Positions 21,089-30,380 of a DNA stretch of 64,000 bases are shown in pieces (the stretch's first letter is position 1; every line of letters begins with the position of its first letter). The stretch comes from Hathewaya histolytica (GTDB lineage Bacteria; Bacillota; Clostridia; Clostridiales; Clostridiaceae): positions 868,001 to 932,000 of the forward strand of contig NZ_LR590481.1 of assembly GCF_901482605.1 (NCBI RefSeq), in the 5' to 3' direction. The position numbers and the translations under genes are program-made. The notes under the pieces were generated by a model, which had not been told where the DNA came from, searched no databases, and worked only from the letters and a program-made list of their open reading frames with translations.

Positions 21089-22153
21089 ATGTCAAAACGT
21101 AAAAGACGTAAAAGACGTGAAAGGGAATTCATGGAAGAAAATTTTCAAAACTCTATGTATAGACCTAATATGAATGGATATAATATGATGCAAAATCAGA
21201 ATCAACCTAACAACAATATGGATAATGGTATTAATAATAGTCACAATAATATGGGTAGTAGTATGAATAGTAATGCAGGTAACAATATGTCAAATGATAT
21301 GGAAGATGATATGAGTAATAACTTTATGGAGGACATGGTTAATAATTTGCCTCCTAATATGGGAAATAATTTTATGGCAAACTTTATGGGGAACAAGGGA
21401 TCAATGGCAGGAAATACAATGCATAATTCTAATCAAATGAATAATAACCCTATGCACAATAATCAAATGAATAATAATCCTATGTATGGTAATCGAATGT
21501 ATAATAATCAAATGAATGGTAATCCAATGAATAACAATCGCTTAAACTCATTTTTTCAAAATTTAAATCAAAATCCACTATTACAGATTTTAACTAACAT
21601 AGATTTAAACCTATTATCAAAGCTGCTAATGGGCAATAAGAAGAATAATAATCATGGTGAAAATAGTGATGTTAAAGATAACTTTACTGAGATACTTAAA
21701 AACTTAAATGAAAGTGATATAAATGATCTTGTTAAAAATGTAGATCCACAAGAAGTAAGCTCTATATTAAAAACTTTGAATTTAAATACGGATAAAGAGG
21801 AAAAAGAGGATAATGAGGAGTATGTTGAACATATATATGAAGATAATCAGGAAGTAACTATAGGTGAAGACTCATATGGGTCATCTAAAATATTAAATAT
21901 TGTAATGACTATTTTAAATGGCGAAAATCCTGAGTTTCTAAGAGAAGTGGTAGATGTATATGATAATTTTTATGTAGAAGGAGAGCTAGAACATCATATG
22001 GAAAGAGATGTGCAAGAGGGGGAATATGATAAAGAAGCAATTAATTTAGCAATGGAGAATGAGGAAGAGGTAAATGAAGTAGGAGTTTTAGATGATATTA
22101 ATCATGAATCTTGGAATGATTCAAATAAAGTTATAGATATTGAAGAACTATAA
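21089..22153 (+). CDS. Asn/Met-rich protein with pentapeptide repeats and acidic C-terminus
   Basis: 354 residues, not recognised. The N-terminus is strongly basic (SKRKRRKRRERE), then a region to about residue 150 is dominated by Asn and Met. Within it seven uninterrupted pentapeptides of the form [QPR]-M-[NHY]-[NG]-N cover residues 116-150. The C-terminal half is predicted soluble and acidic, with helical stretches such as NPLLQILTNIDLNLLSKLL. The ATG at 21089 is chosen over 21071 because GAGGTGAT precedes it. Its place after the Cys-rich genes suggests a shared structural role. Confidence 0.8.
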   Translation: MSKRKRRKRREREFMEENFQNSMYRPNMNGYNMMQNQNQPNNNMDNGINNSHNNMGSSMNSNAGNNMSNDMEDDMSNNFMEDMVNNLPPNMGNNFMANFMGNKGSMAGNTMHNSNQMNNNPMHNNQMNNNPMYGNRMYNNQMNGNPMNNNRLNSFFQNLNQNPLLQILTNIDLNLLSKLLMGNKKNNNHGENSDVKDNFTEILKNLNESDINDLVKNVDPQEVSSILKTLNLNTDKEEKEDNEEYVEHIYEDNQEVTIGEDSYGSSKILNIVMTILNGENPEFLREVVDVYDNFYVEGELEHHMERDVQEGEYDKEAINLAMENEEEVNEVGVLDDINHESWNDSNKVIDIEEL

Positions 22154-22257
22154 TTAAAAAATATTTTTAAAAAAATTTTGAATAAAAAATTAGGGAATGG
22201 GAATAGTATAAATGAAGTAGTTATACTTTAGATTTAAATTAATCCCCATATCCCCCT

Positions 22258-22285
22258 AAAAGGGTCGCTTATGCGGCCCTTTTTA
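22258..22285 (+). terminator. Terminator after the Asn/Met-rich gene
   Basis: AAAAGGGTCGC pairs with GCGGCCCTTTT around TTAT with one T-G wobble, followed by a T run. Confidence 0.8.
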
Positions 22286-22394
22286 TTATTCTAGATAGAA
22301 AAGATTAAAGTAAGTATTGGCTAGTTCTATGTTATGAAATTTTTTATACTTTAAAATAATGTAATATTATATATTTATATTGTTGAAGTTTTTA

Positions 22395-23309
22395 TTACTT
22401 TTTTTGAAAGAAATATACTTTATATATATCTTCATTTTCGTTGCTATTTTTATCTTTTTTTAAATTAAGTTGAAAAATAAAATTTTCAGCATTTCCATCC
22501 ATTACTCCTTTAAAATTTAATAGCCATTTAATTTTGGTTATTTTACCTTTTGAGTCACAATTTATGTCTTCAAAAGAAGCATCTTGAAAGGTTAATTTAT
22601 ATCCATTATTCTTTTGATTAAATACAGGAGTTATTAAGCTTTCATTAATGCAAGCTACTATTCTTTCTTTTAACTTATCATCTTCTTCACTAGAGAAAAA
22701 TATAATGAAGTCTTTAATTAAATCTGTTCCTAAAAAATTCTTAGGATAATTATAGTTAAATTCTGTCAGTTTATTATTCACTAGCATATAATTTTTGAAA
22801 TACATTTCTCCATTATAAAAATTACCACATAGAAATTTAGGAGTTTGATTATTCTTGGTATCGATGAAACCAATTAAATTATTCCTAGTACTAAAAATAT
22901 TCTCAAAGTTATCCTTATTATAAGAGAATATGTGAGAGATAGGTTTTTCTTTTTCATTACTTTGAAGTATTATTTCGGGGATGTTATCCCTATTAATATC
23001 CTTTAATTTAACTTTCATAGGCCAAAAATCATAATGAGTACCTAAAGTTTTTAAATCTTTTTTAGGATCTAGTTGGTAACTATTATCTTTCGTATTTATT
23101 TGAATATAATATTTATCCTTATCTCTTTTAACGTATAGTATATCTTTTTTTCCATCTCCATTTAAATCTTTTTGAATTATTTCATTTTTACTTTGCATAT
23201 TAAAAGTGGTTTTAGAAGTATTTATAATTATACCGTGTAAGAAAAATATTAAAAATAAAGAAAAACAACATAATATAACTTTGATAGCTAAACTATTCCT
23301 TAATTTCAT
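22395..23309 (-). CDS. Secreted or anchored protein with FG-GAP-like calcium loops
   Basis: 304 residues. The N-terminal hydrophobic segment (VILCCFSLFLIFFLHGIIIN) is a signal or anchor. Two calcium-loop-like motifs follow, DLNGDGKKDIL and DINRDNIPEIIL, as in VCBS/FG-GAP beta-propeller repeats. The rest is Lys/Asn-rich without a catalytic motif. The ATG at 23309 is chosen because GAGGTGAT precedes it; the GTG nine bases upstream falls inside that site. It is divergent from the lipoprotein gene at 23402. The function is unknown. Confidence 0.75.
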   Translation of the reverse strand: MKLRNSLAIKVILCCFSLFLIFFLHGIIINTSKTTFNMQSKNEIIQKDLNGDGKKDILYVKRDKDKYYIQINTKDNSYQLDPKKDLKTLGTHYDFWPMKVKLKDINRDNIPEIILQSNEKEKPISHIFSYNKDNFENIFSTRNNLIGFIDTKNNQTPKFLCGNFYNGEMYFKNYMLVNNKLTEFNYNYPKNFLGTDLIKDFIIFFSSEEDDKLKERIVACINESLITPVFNQKNNGYKLTFQDASFEDINCDSKGKITKIKWLLNFKGVMDGNAENFIFQLNLKKDKNSNENEDIYKVYFFQKK

Positions 23310-23401
23310 GTAAATCACCTCTAATTAATTATATGTACCATATATAAATTTAATTAATATAGGAACAATAAAAATAAGTATTACTTTAGGGTGGTGAGAA
23401 T

Positions 23402-24640
23402 TTGAAAAAATTTAATAGACTTTGTGCAGCTACATTAGTGATAATCTTAAGTCTTACTTTAGTTTGCTGTAAAGGTGAAGAAAAGAAAGGGAAAAAAGAT
23501 GAAAGTAAAAATTTAGATATATATGTATATACGGATGATAAATATTCGAAGAAAACTATTGATGTTTTGATTAGAGAATATGAAAATAAGAATAAAGATA
23601 AAAAAATTAATGTAATAGACGGTGTAGAAGATAAGGATAAGTTGATAAAACATTTTAAATCTGGGGATAACATAGATATAATCATATGTAATCGAAGTAC
23701 AGAATTATTATTAGATAAAAAAGGACTAGTTGATAACTTAGAAGACATTTATAAAAATGAATCTTTAGATAAAAGATTTTATGAGGTATATACAAGTTAT
23801 GGGAGAATTTTAAATAAGTATAGTTCTGTAGGAATAATTCCATATACCTTGGAGTTTGTATATAATAAAGATTCTCTAAATAAACTTGGACTTAAAGAAC
23901 CTCAAGATTTCAACGATTATATAAAGATTTTAAAACAATGTATTTCAAACGATATAGAAGTACCTTATGTTTTAAATGAAGATTTAAGCATATATGAAGT
24001 TATATTTTCACTTTTTGCTCAAAATAAGTTAAATGGTGAGGAACTTACTGAGAAATATACGGATAAGAGTGAGGAATATTTAAATGATGATAAAATAGAA
24101 AAAGTTTTAAAACTAATAGAAAAGAATGTGAAAGAACAGGGATTAAAGGAAGATATATTAAAAAAATCTGATGAAAAGGATATAGAATATTTTTTAAAAG
24201 GTGAGAGTCCTATTCTAATTACAACTTCTTATTTTTCAAATAAACTTAAGGTGGAAAATATAGGCATTTTAAAGAATATGGGTCGTATAGATGGGGAAGA
24301 AATAATAAGACCAGTATTTATGAATACTTTAGTGGTATCTAATATAAATGGAATTAATAAAGAAAGTAAAAGGGATTTTCAAGAGTTTGTAGTAAGTAAT
24401 GAATTTCAAAATAAATTAAAAGAACTTTCTTATATAACAGGAAATAAAGAAGCTAATAAATCTTATAAGGGATTACAAGGAAGCGTAGTGGAGAATTTAC
24501 TTAAAAGTAGTTCCAATAGTATAATTTATAAAGATAATCTTCCTGAGGATATACAGAAATCTATAGAAAGTTCCATTAGAGATATATTAAAGGGAAAATA
24601 TAAAGATAATTACTTAAAAGAGAAACTCAAAAATAAATAA
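23402..24640 (+). CDS. Extracellular solute-binding protein-like lipoprotein
   Basis: 412 residues with a signal peptide ending in a lipobox-like LVCC at residues 20-23; the Cys before the modified Cys is unusual. The mature protein resembles periplasmic binding proteins of family 1 (sugar type): a DIYVYTDD start, a hinge with VGIIPYTLEFVYNKDSLNKLGL, and PILITTSYFSNKL. No permease or ATPase gene lies next to it, so its transport partner is elsewhere or it acts as a sensor. The start is TTG behind GGTGGTGAG. A hairpin terminator follows. Confidence 0.75.
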   Translation: MKKFNRLCAATLVIILSLTLVCCKGEEKKGKKDESKNLDIYVYTDDKYSKKTIDVLIREYENKNKDKKINVIDGVEDKDKLIKHFKSGDNIDIIICNRSTELLLDKKGLVDNLEDIYKNESLDKRFYEVYTSYGRILNKYSSVGIIPYTLEFVYNKDSLNKLGLKEPQDFNDYIKILKQCISNDIEVPYVLNEDLSIYEVIFSLFAQNKLNGEELTEKYTDKSEEYLNDDKIEKVLKLIEKNVKEQGLKEDILKKSDEKDIEYFLKGESPILITTSYFSNKLKVENIGILKNMGRIDGEEIIRPVFMNTLVVSNINGINKESKRDFQEFVVSNEFQNKLKELSYITGNKEANKSYKGLQGSVVENLLKSSSNSIIYKDNLPEDIQKSIESSIRDILKGKYKDNYLKEKLKNK

Positions 24641-24650
24641 AATATAATAT

Positions 24651-24684
24651 AAAAAAGAGCTTCTAAGTATAGGAGCTCTTTTTT
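24651..24684. terminator. Bidirectional terminator between the lipoprotein gene and perR
   Basis: AAAAAAGAGCT pairs with AGCTCTTTTTT around a 12-nt loop. Because the stem ends are A/T tracts, it can serve the convergent genes on both strands. Confidence 0.8.
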
Positions 24685-24735
24685 ATATATAGTAATAGAA
24701 TTTTATTAAGAATTAAAATTTATTTAAATATAAAA

Positions 24736-25170
24736 TTAAGAATCTTTTTGCTCAGAATCCTTTTCTGAACATTCTTTGCAAACCCCGTAAAAATAAAGTT
24801 TGTTAGATACAACATTATAATCGGTATAAGGTGCTATTTCCTCATTAAGATTTAGAAAAGATATACCTTCAATATCATCTACTCTCCCACAATGTAGGCA
24901 TTGGATATGAGGATGCTCATCTGTACAAGCATCATATCTAAAATTGCCCTCACCTACGTTAAGCTCTCTTACTAAGTTTACTTCAACAAGAGTCTTTAAG
25001 GCTTTATAAACAGTCGCAAGACTCATAGTTGGATAATCCTCTTGTAAGGCTTTATAGATAATTTCAGCGGAAGGATGTCCTTTAGTAGATTGTAGGTATT
25101 TATAAACAGCAATTCTTTGAGGAGTTAGCTTAAGGTTTCTTTCTTTGAAAATAGCTGTTATATTATTCAC
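24736..25170 (-). CDS. perR: Fur-family transcriptional regulator, PerR type
   Basis: Peroxide- or metal-responsive repressor. The winged helix (LTPQRIAVYKYL, SLATVYKALKTL) is followed by the metal site region FRYDACTDEHPHIQC and two zinc pairs, CLHC and CKEC. The YD-x6-HPH arrangement with CxxC pairs fits PerR better than Fur, but the split is not certain from sequence alone. 144 residues is normal. The start is GTG behind GAGGATG. A Per-box-like palindrome lies upstream of the rubredoxin gene at 53111 in this same window. Confidence 0.85.
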   Translation of the reverse strand: MNNITAIFKERNLKLTPQRIAVYKYLQSTKGHPSAEIIYKALQEDYPTMSLATVYKALKTLVEVNLVRELNVGEGNFRYDACTDEHPHIQCLHCGRVDDIEGISFLNLNEEIAPYTDYNVVSNKLYFYGVCKECSEKDSEQKDS

Positions 25171-25362
25171 TTATATCATCCTCACTATAAAAAATTATTA
25201 TATAATTAGTTCTATTATATGATATAAATTATTAATTGTCAAAATCTATTTAAGATATATACAAAAGAAAAAATATTAAAAGAATTACTCAAGATTTAAT
25301 AATTCTATAATATTGTTTTCAAAAACTCAACATATAATAAATACTGAGAGGGGGAATTAGGC

Positions 25363-26739
25363 TTGAAAAAAACTTATGTATTAGATACAAATGTAGTACT
25401 CTATTCACCAGCAGCTATCTTTTCTTTTGGTGACAATAAGGTTATTATACCAGAAGTTGTGTTAGAAGAGTTAGATAATTTTAAAAAACAAAACAATGAT
25501 CTAGGTATGAATGCAAGACATGCAGCAAGAACATTAGATAACCTAAGGAAAGATGGAAATTTAAGTGAAGGAGTAAACCTTCTAAATGGTGGATTAATAA
25601 AGGTTGAAATGAATCATTATGAAACTGAAATACCTATATTATGGGATAAAGAGAAAGCAGATAATAGAATAATACAAGTGTGTAAAGGACTAAAAGATAA
25701 AGGGGAAGATGTATATCTTATTACGAAAGATATTTTTGAAAGGATAAAAGCAGATACCATGGGCATAAAAGCCCAAGATTTCTATGAAAAATTAGTGCCA
25801 ATTAATGATGAGCAGTATACTGGTAGGTTAGATGTTTATGCAACTTCTGAAAGTATAGACAAGTTTTATATAAATAAATCTATGAATTTTTCAGAGATTA
25901 AATCATATAACGAAGCAGAAAATAAGTATTATTCACCTGAAATTTATATAAATCAATTTTTAATAATCCATTGTATGGAAGATAGTAAAAAGACAGCCTT
26001 AGGAAAATTTAATGGGGAGAAAATAGTACCTCTCTTATATAAAGAATACAATCCTTATGGAATAAAACCAAGAAATGTGGGACAAAAATTTATGTTAGAA
26101 TGTTTATACACAGAAGCTGAAATAGCACCTTTAGTTATTATAAAAGGTCCAGCAGGAACAGCTAAGACACTTTTTTCCATAGCAGTAGGTTTAGATAGAG
26201 TTTTATTGGATGAAGATAAATCCTATAGAAAAATACTTGTTTGTAGACCTAATGTAACTATGGATGAGGAAATAGGATTTTTACCAGGAACAGAAGAAGA
26301 AAAAATTAAACCATTTATGAGACCTATTATGGATAACCTAGAAATACTAGTAGATTCTGATGATAAGGAAAGATATAAGAATGAAAGAGAACTTTCAGAT
26401 AAAATACAAGAGCTTTTTGATAGAAGGATTATTACAACAGAAGCAGTAGCATATCTAAGGGGTAGGTCTATAGTTAAAAATTGGGTTATAATTGATGAGG
26501 CTCAGAATTTGTCACCAAAGCAGGTAAAATCTATTATAACTAGAATGGGAGAGGGGAGTAAACTAGTATTAATAGGAGATCCCGATCAAATAGATCAACC
26601 ATTCTTAGATAGTAGGTCTAACGGACTCTGTTATGCATCAGAGAGAATGAAAGGTAGTAGCCTCTGTTATCAAGTAACATTAAATCATAAGGAATGTGAA
26701 AGATCGCCACTAGCTTTTGAAGGTGCTAAGAGATTATAG
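25363..26739 (+). CDS. PIN domain-PhoH family ATPase (YlaK-like)
   Basis: 458 residues with two domains. The N-terminal PIN nuclease-like domain begins KTYVLDTNVVLY, with acidic residues in EVVLEELDNF. The C-terminal PhoH ATPase has a Walker A reading KGPAGTAKT at about residues 262-270 and Walker B NWVIIDEAQNLSP. In the Walker A the usual Gly before the Lys is Ala. Such PIN-PhoH proteins are proposed RNA helicase-nucleases. The start is TTG behind GAGGGGG. Confidence 0.88.
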   Translation: MKKTYVLDTNVVLYSPAAIFSFGDNKVIIPEVVLEELDNFKKQNNDLGMNARHAARTLDNLRKDGNLSEGVNLLNGGLIKVEMNHYETEIPILWDKEKADNRIIQVCKGLKDKGEDVYLITKDIFERIKADTMGIKAQDFYEKLVPINDEQYTGRLDVYATSESIDKFYINKSMNFSEIKSYNEAENKYYSPEIYINQFLIIHCMEDSKKTALGKFNGEKIVPLLYKEYNPYGIKPRNVGQKFMLECLYTEAEIAPLVIIKGPAGTAKTLFSIAVGLDRVLLDEDKSYRKILVCRPNVTMDEEIGFLPGTEEEKIKPFMRPIMDNLEILVDSDDKERYKNERELSDKIQELFDRRIITTEAVAYLRGRSIVKNWVIIDEAQNLSPKQVKSIITRMGEGSKLVLIGDPDQIDQPFLDSRSNGLCYASERMKGSSLCYQVTLNHKECERSPLAFEGAKRL

Positions 26740-26839
26740 CAATATATTTTATAAAACTATAGAAGTTTATATAAATATTAATATATAATATAGTAGTTAT
26801 TTAACTTTACAGAGGATAACTTTTTAGTAGGGGGAGCAT

Positions 26840-27724
26840 ATGAAAAAAAAGAAAACTATAATTATTTCAATATTGTCTGTTATAGTACTAACCTATTCAA
26901 TATTCTTTTATTATACAAAAATGAAGTACGTATATAGAAATACATTTGCAACTAACATAAGGGATAAATTCAAACCATGGCAAACTACAGAAGTTGTAAG
27001 CAGTGAAATTAAAAATAGAACAAAAAAGCCTATAGAATATTTACAAAAGGATACTAAGGATATTAATATACCAATTTTAATGTATCATGCAATCTCTGAT
27101 ACCAATCCATTAAATGATCTTTTAACACCACCAGATAAGTTTAGAGAACAGATTAAATGGCTTTATGAAAATGGCTTTACGCCACTATTAATTGATGATG
27201 TTTTAGAAGCCTTTAAAACAGTAAAGGTTCCTAAACGTCCTGTTGCTATAACTTTTGATGATGGTTATGCTGATAATTATACAGAGGCGTATAAGATTTT
27301 AAAAGAATTTAATATGAAGGGAACATTTTTTGTTATTACAGATTACATTAATAAAGATAATACTTATATGACACTTAACATGCTTAAAGAGATGAAAAAT
27401 AATGGTATGGCAATTGAAAATCATACATCAGATCATTTACGCTTAAATTGGCGCTCAAAAGAAGAGAAGATAAAATCTATTAAGAATGCACAAAATTTTT
27501 TAAGGGATAACCTAGGAATTCATAGTAAATATCTCTGCTATCCTGTAGGAAGATACAATAAGGAAGCTATAGAAGTTGCTAAGTCTTTAGGTGTACGAGC
27601 TGCAGTTACTACTAAAAATGGGATCTCTAGTATTGAAGATGGTGAATTTTCTTTAAAACGAGTAAGAATGTCTCCTATGAGTATTAAATCCTTTAAGAAA
27701 ATATTTGAAAATTATATGCAGTAA
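26840..27724 (+). CDS. Polysaccharide deacetylase, membrane anchored
   Basis: 294 residues. One N-terminal hydrophobic segment (TIIISILSVIVLTYSIFFYY) anchors the protein. The NodB domain has the metal and catalytic motifs ILMYHAIS, AITFDDGYADN, and ENHTSDHLRL, with RYNKEA and a final valley segment. It likely removes acetyl groups from peptidoglycan or a surface glycan. GGGGGAG precedes the ATG. The next gene is a close paralog of similar length, separated by a terminator. Confidence 0.88.
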   Translation: MKKKKTIIISILSVIVLTYSIFFYYTKMKYVYRNTFATNIRDKFKPWQTTEVVSSEIKNRTKKPIEYLQKDTKDINIPILMYHAISDTNPLNDLLTPPDKFREQIKWLYENGFTPLLIDDVLEAFKTVKVPKRPVAITFDDGYADNYTEAYKILKEFNMKGTFFVITDYINKDNTYMTLNMLKEMKNNGMAIENHTSDHLRLNWRSKEEKIKSIKNAQNFLRDNLGIHSKYLCYPVGRYNKEAIEVAKSLGVRAAVTTKNGISSIEDGEFSLKRVRMSPMSIKSFKKIFENYMQ

Positions 27725-27767
27725 ATTAATTAAAATACTTATAAGTTAATAATAAATTAGGTTATAT

Positions 27768-27810
27768 AAAAAAGCTTTTTGGTTATAAAATCAAAGGGCT
27801 TTTTTATTTT
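27768..27810 (+). terminator. Terminator between the two deacetylase paralogs
   Basis: AAAAAAGC at 27768-27775 pairs with GCTTTTTT at 27798-27805 with extra inner pairs, followed by ATTTTTTA. The two paralogs therefore have separate transcripts. Confidence 0.7.
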
Positions 27811-27941
27811 TTATAGTTTATCATATAAATATATACTTCAGAAGATAATGTTACCATGGGGTTATTATTTGTGTATAATATAAATTATAGTAAATGGGGT
27901 TTTTATTTTAAATATCTAAATATTAAAATTTGGAGGGATAT

Positions 27942-28934
27942 ATGAAAAAGGGAAAAATTATAATAATACTTGTTATGTTGTGTATCTTAGGAGGTATGTC
28001 TTTTTTACAAATAAAAAAGAATTTTAACTTTAAACTAAGTTCTAAGCATGAGAAAAATTTAAAGAATGAGGAAAATGTTAATAGTAAAGAGAGTTTAAAA
28101 AAGGAAGTAAAACATAGTAAAAAAGAAGGAAGTAAAGAAAGTGCAAAAATTGAAACAGTTTCTAAAGAAACAAGAGAAAAGAGTTTAAATGATGGAAAAT
28201 TAGAAAATGGAAGAGTTTTAGAAAAGGACTCCAAAGAAAATATTAGCTACATAAAAAAAGATCCAAAAGAGGTACAAATACCAATTCTAATGTATCATTC
28301 AATTTCAGATAAGGATCCTAAAAATGGTCTATTAGTTCCCAGAAAACAATTTAAAGAACAGGTAGAATGGCTTCATAAAAATGGTTTTACACCAATGCTT
28401 ATGGAAGATGTTTTAGAGTCTATAAATACAGGAAAGGTTCCTAAACGTCCTGTTGCTCTTACCTTTGATGATGGATATGTAGATAATTATAACGATGCAT
28501 ACAAAATATTAAGTGAAAATAATATGAAAGGTACATTCTTTGTTATAACAGATTGTACTAATGCAAGTAATGAATACATGAATTTAGAAATGCTTAAAGA
28601 AATGAAAGAGAAAGGAATGGGAATTGAGAGTCATACCCATAATCATTTAGAACTAGTTAGACTTTCAAAACAAGAGAAAATAAATTCTATTAGAAAATCC
28701 CAAGAATTTTTAAAATCTAATTTAGGTGTAGATAGTAAGTATCTTTGCTATCCTGTTGGAAAATACGATAAAGAAACTATAGAAGTTGCAAAGTCATTAG
28801 GTATAAAAGGGGCAGTCACCACTAAAAATGGATTTGCAAAAAAAGAAGATGGGGAACTATCTTTAAGAAGAATAAGAATTTCTCCAATGAAATTAGAGGC
28901 TTTTAAAGAGATATTCAATAAGTACATGAATTAA
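27942..28934 (+). CDS. Polysaccharide deacetylase with long charged linker, paralog of preceding gene
   Basis: 330 residues. It has an N-terminal anchor (IIIILVMLCILGGMSFL), then a Lys/Glu/Ser linker of about 70 residues that is absent from the upstream paralog, then the NodB domain: ILMYHSIS, ALTFDDGYVDNYNDAY, ESHTHNHLEL, and a CYPVGKYDKETIEVAKSLG segment almost identical to the paralog. The ATG at 27942 follows GGAGGG; the TTG at 27930 overlaps that site and is rejected. Likely acts on cell-wall glycans outside the membrane. Confidence 0.88.
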   Translation: MKKGKIIIILVMLCILGGMSFLQIKKNFNFKLSSKHEKNLKNEENVNSKESLKKEVKHSKKEGSKESAKIETVSKETREKSLNDGKLENGRVLEKDSKENISYIKKDPKEVQIPILMYHSISDKDPKNGLLVPRKQFKEQVEWLHKNGFTPMLMEDVLESINTGKVPKRPVALTFDDGYVDNYNDAYKILSENNMKGTFFVITDCTNASNEYMNLEMLKEMKEKGMGIESHTHNHLELVRLSKQEKINSIRKSQEFLKSNLGVDSKYLCYPVGKYDKETIEVAKSLGIKGAVTTKNGFAKKEDGELSLRRIRISPMKLEAFKEIFNKYMN

Positions 28935-29015
28935 TATATAGAACATATAAAGCTTAACTGTAAAATGTTTTATACATTGTGGCATTGCAATAACATTTAT
29001 AATATATAAAAACAG

Positions 29016-29137
29016 AACCCTTTTAAATTAAGCTCTACAATTAATATAACTATATTTGTATATTAAAGCTTTTATCATTTAGGTTTAATTACATCTAAAG
29101 TAATAAATAAATGTAGACTATATAATTTAAAAGGGTT
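29016..29137. terminator. Long-armed inverted repeat between convergent deacetylase genes
   Basis: AACCCTTTTAAATTA at 29016-29030 is the perfect reverse complement of 29123-29137, enclosing 92 bases. T-rich sequence lies outside on both strands. It lies between convergent genes and could end both transcripts. The loop is far longer than a standard terminator loop and contains a weaker inner CTACA/TGTAG pair. Confidence 0.5.
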
Positions 29138-29209
29138 TTATAAATAAATTTCAAAATCTAATTTTAAGTTTAATTATATACTTAGTAAGGAAATATACTT
29201 AATTAACTA

Positions 29210-30076
29210 CTATATATCGCTTAAAGGTCTTATTTCATATCCTTGATTTTTCCACTCAGTAATTACATCATCCAATATTTCAGCATTAGTTTTTGAAACT
29301 GCATGAAGTAACATAATAGCGCCATTATGAGTTTTATCTAATATTTTCTTTTTAGCAAAACTATGAGAAGGTTGCTTTTTAGTATCCCAATCTGCATAAG
29401 CAAAACTCCAGAATATAGTTTTATAACCATAGTCCTTTGTATATGCTAGGGAACGCTCACTATATTTACCCATAGGTGGTCTAAAGTATTTAGACATTTT
29501 TTTGCCTGTTAACTTTTCAAAGGCTTCTTCTACATCAGAAAGTTCCTTATTAAATTTATCCTTATCATGTATAGATGCCATAGAAGGATGATGATTACTA
29601 TGATTACATACCATATGACCTTCATCTACCATCCTTTTTATTAGCTCATGGTTAGAATCAATATAAGGCTTAACCACAAAGAAAGATGCCTTAACATTAT
29701 GTTTCTTTAAAACATCTAAAATTGGTGCTGTATATCCATTTTCATATCCTTCATCAAATGTAATATAGATAACTTTTTTAGATGTATCACCTAGGAAATG
29801 TGTATCATATTTTGATATAAAATCTTTTGTTTCTGGTTGAGTTAATGGTGGCTTACCATTTTCCACATGTTTAAAATACCAGTTGTACTCTTTAGTGCTA
29901 AGAGAAGATGAGTTAACAGCCTTACTATTTTCTGGAACAGTCTGTGTTCCAACTCCACTTTGTGTATTGATTAATTTATTAATGGATTTATAATTTTTAG
30001 TATAATACATAAAAGATCCACATATCCCTGTAACTATAAGCAAACTTACTAAAAACTTTTTATAAAACTTACTCAT
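29210..30076 (-). CDS. pdaA: Peptidoglycan N-acetylmuramic acid deacetylase, PdaA-like
   Basis: 288 residues. A signal anchor at the N-terminus is followed by WYFKHVENGKPPLTQPE and the family-specific YITFDEGYENGY, where PdaA has Glu in place of the second Asp of other deacetylases. Further motifs are CNHSNHHPSM, FRPPMGKYSE and MLLHAVSKTNAE. In Bacillus this enzyme makes muramic delta-lactam in the spore cortex, needed for germination. AAGGAG precedes the ATG. It supports a spore-forming host. Confidence 0.9.
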   Translation of the reverse strand: MSKFYKKFLVSLLIVTGICGSFMYYTKNYKSINKLINTQSGVGTQTVPENSKAVNSSSLSTKEYNWYFKHVENGKPPLTQPETKDFISKYDTHFLGDTSKKVIYITFDEGYENGYTAPILDVLKKHNVKASFFVVKPYIDSNHELIKRMVDEGHMVCNHSNHHPSMASIHDKDKFNKELSDVEEAFEKLTGKKMSKYFRPPMGKYSERSLAYTKDYGYKTIFWSFAYADWDTKKQPSHSFAKKKILDKTHNGAIMLLHAVSKTNAEILDDVITEWKNQGYEIRPLSDI

Positions 30077-30380
30077 ATAAATTAATTACTCCTTTCTTAA
30101 ATTTTTTAATATAAAATCTTGTTATAAACAATATTATTTGTTATAAATTAATACTTATCCATTTTCAATATAATTTTAGTAAGAAAAATTAGTAAATTAC
30201 TTTAAATCTATATATTACTTTTTATTTAAGTATATTATTCTTACATTATTATTAAGAAACTTTTAAAAAATACATATAAATATAAAATAAAGTACAATAG
30301 TGTGATATAATCTTTTCTGTTGTATACTAATATAATAAGAAAATTTAATTTTAAAATAGACCTAGATAAGGGTGATATAT
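30077..30380. other. 304-base divergent intergenic region
   Basis: Holds control regions of the PdaA-like gene (minus) and the NAGPA-domain gene (plus). A direct repeat TTGTTATAAA occurs at 30119-30128 and 30138-30147, close to the PdaA-like start; its role is unknown. No other structure was recognised. Confidence 0.5.

Noticed and set aside
25171-25362. Per box for autoregulation between perR and the PhoH-type gene
   Set aside because: Several AT-rich near-palindromes, but none fits TTATAATNATTATAA closely enough in spacing.
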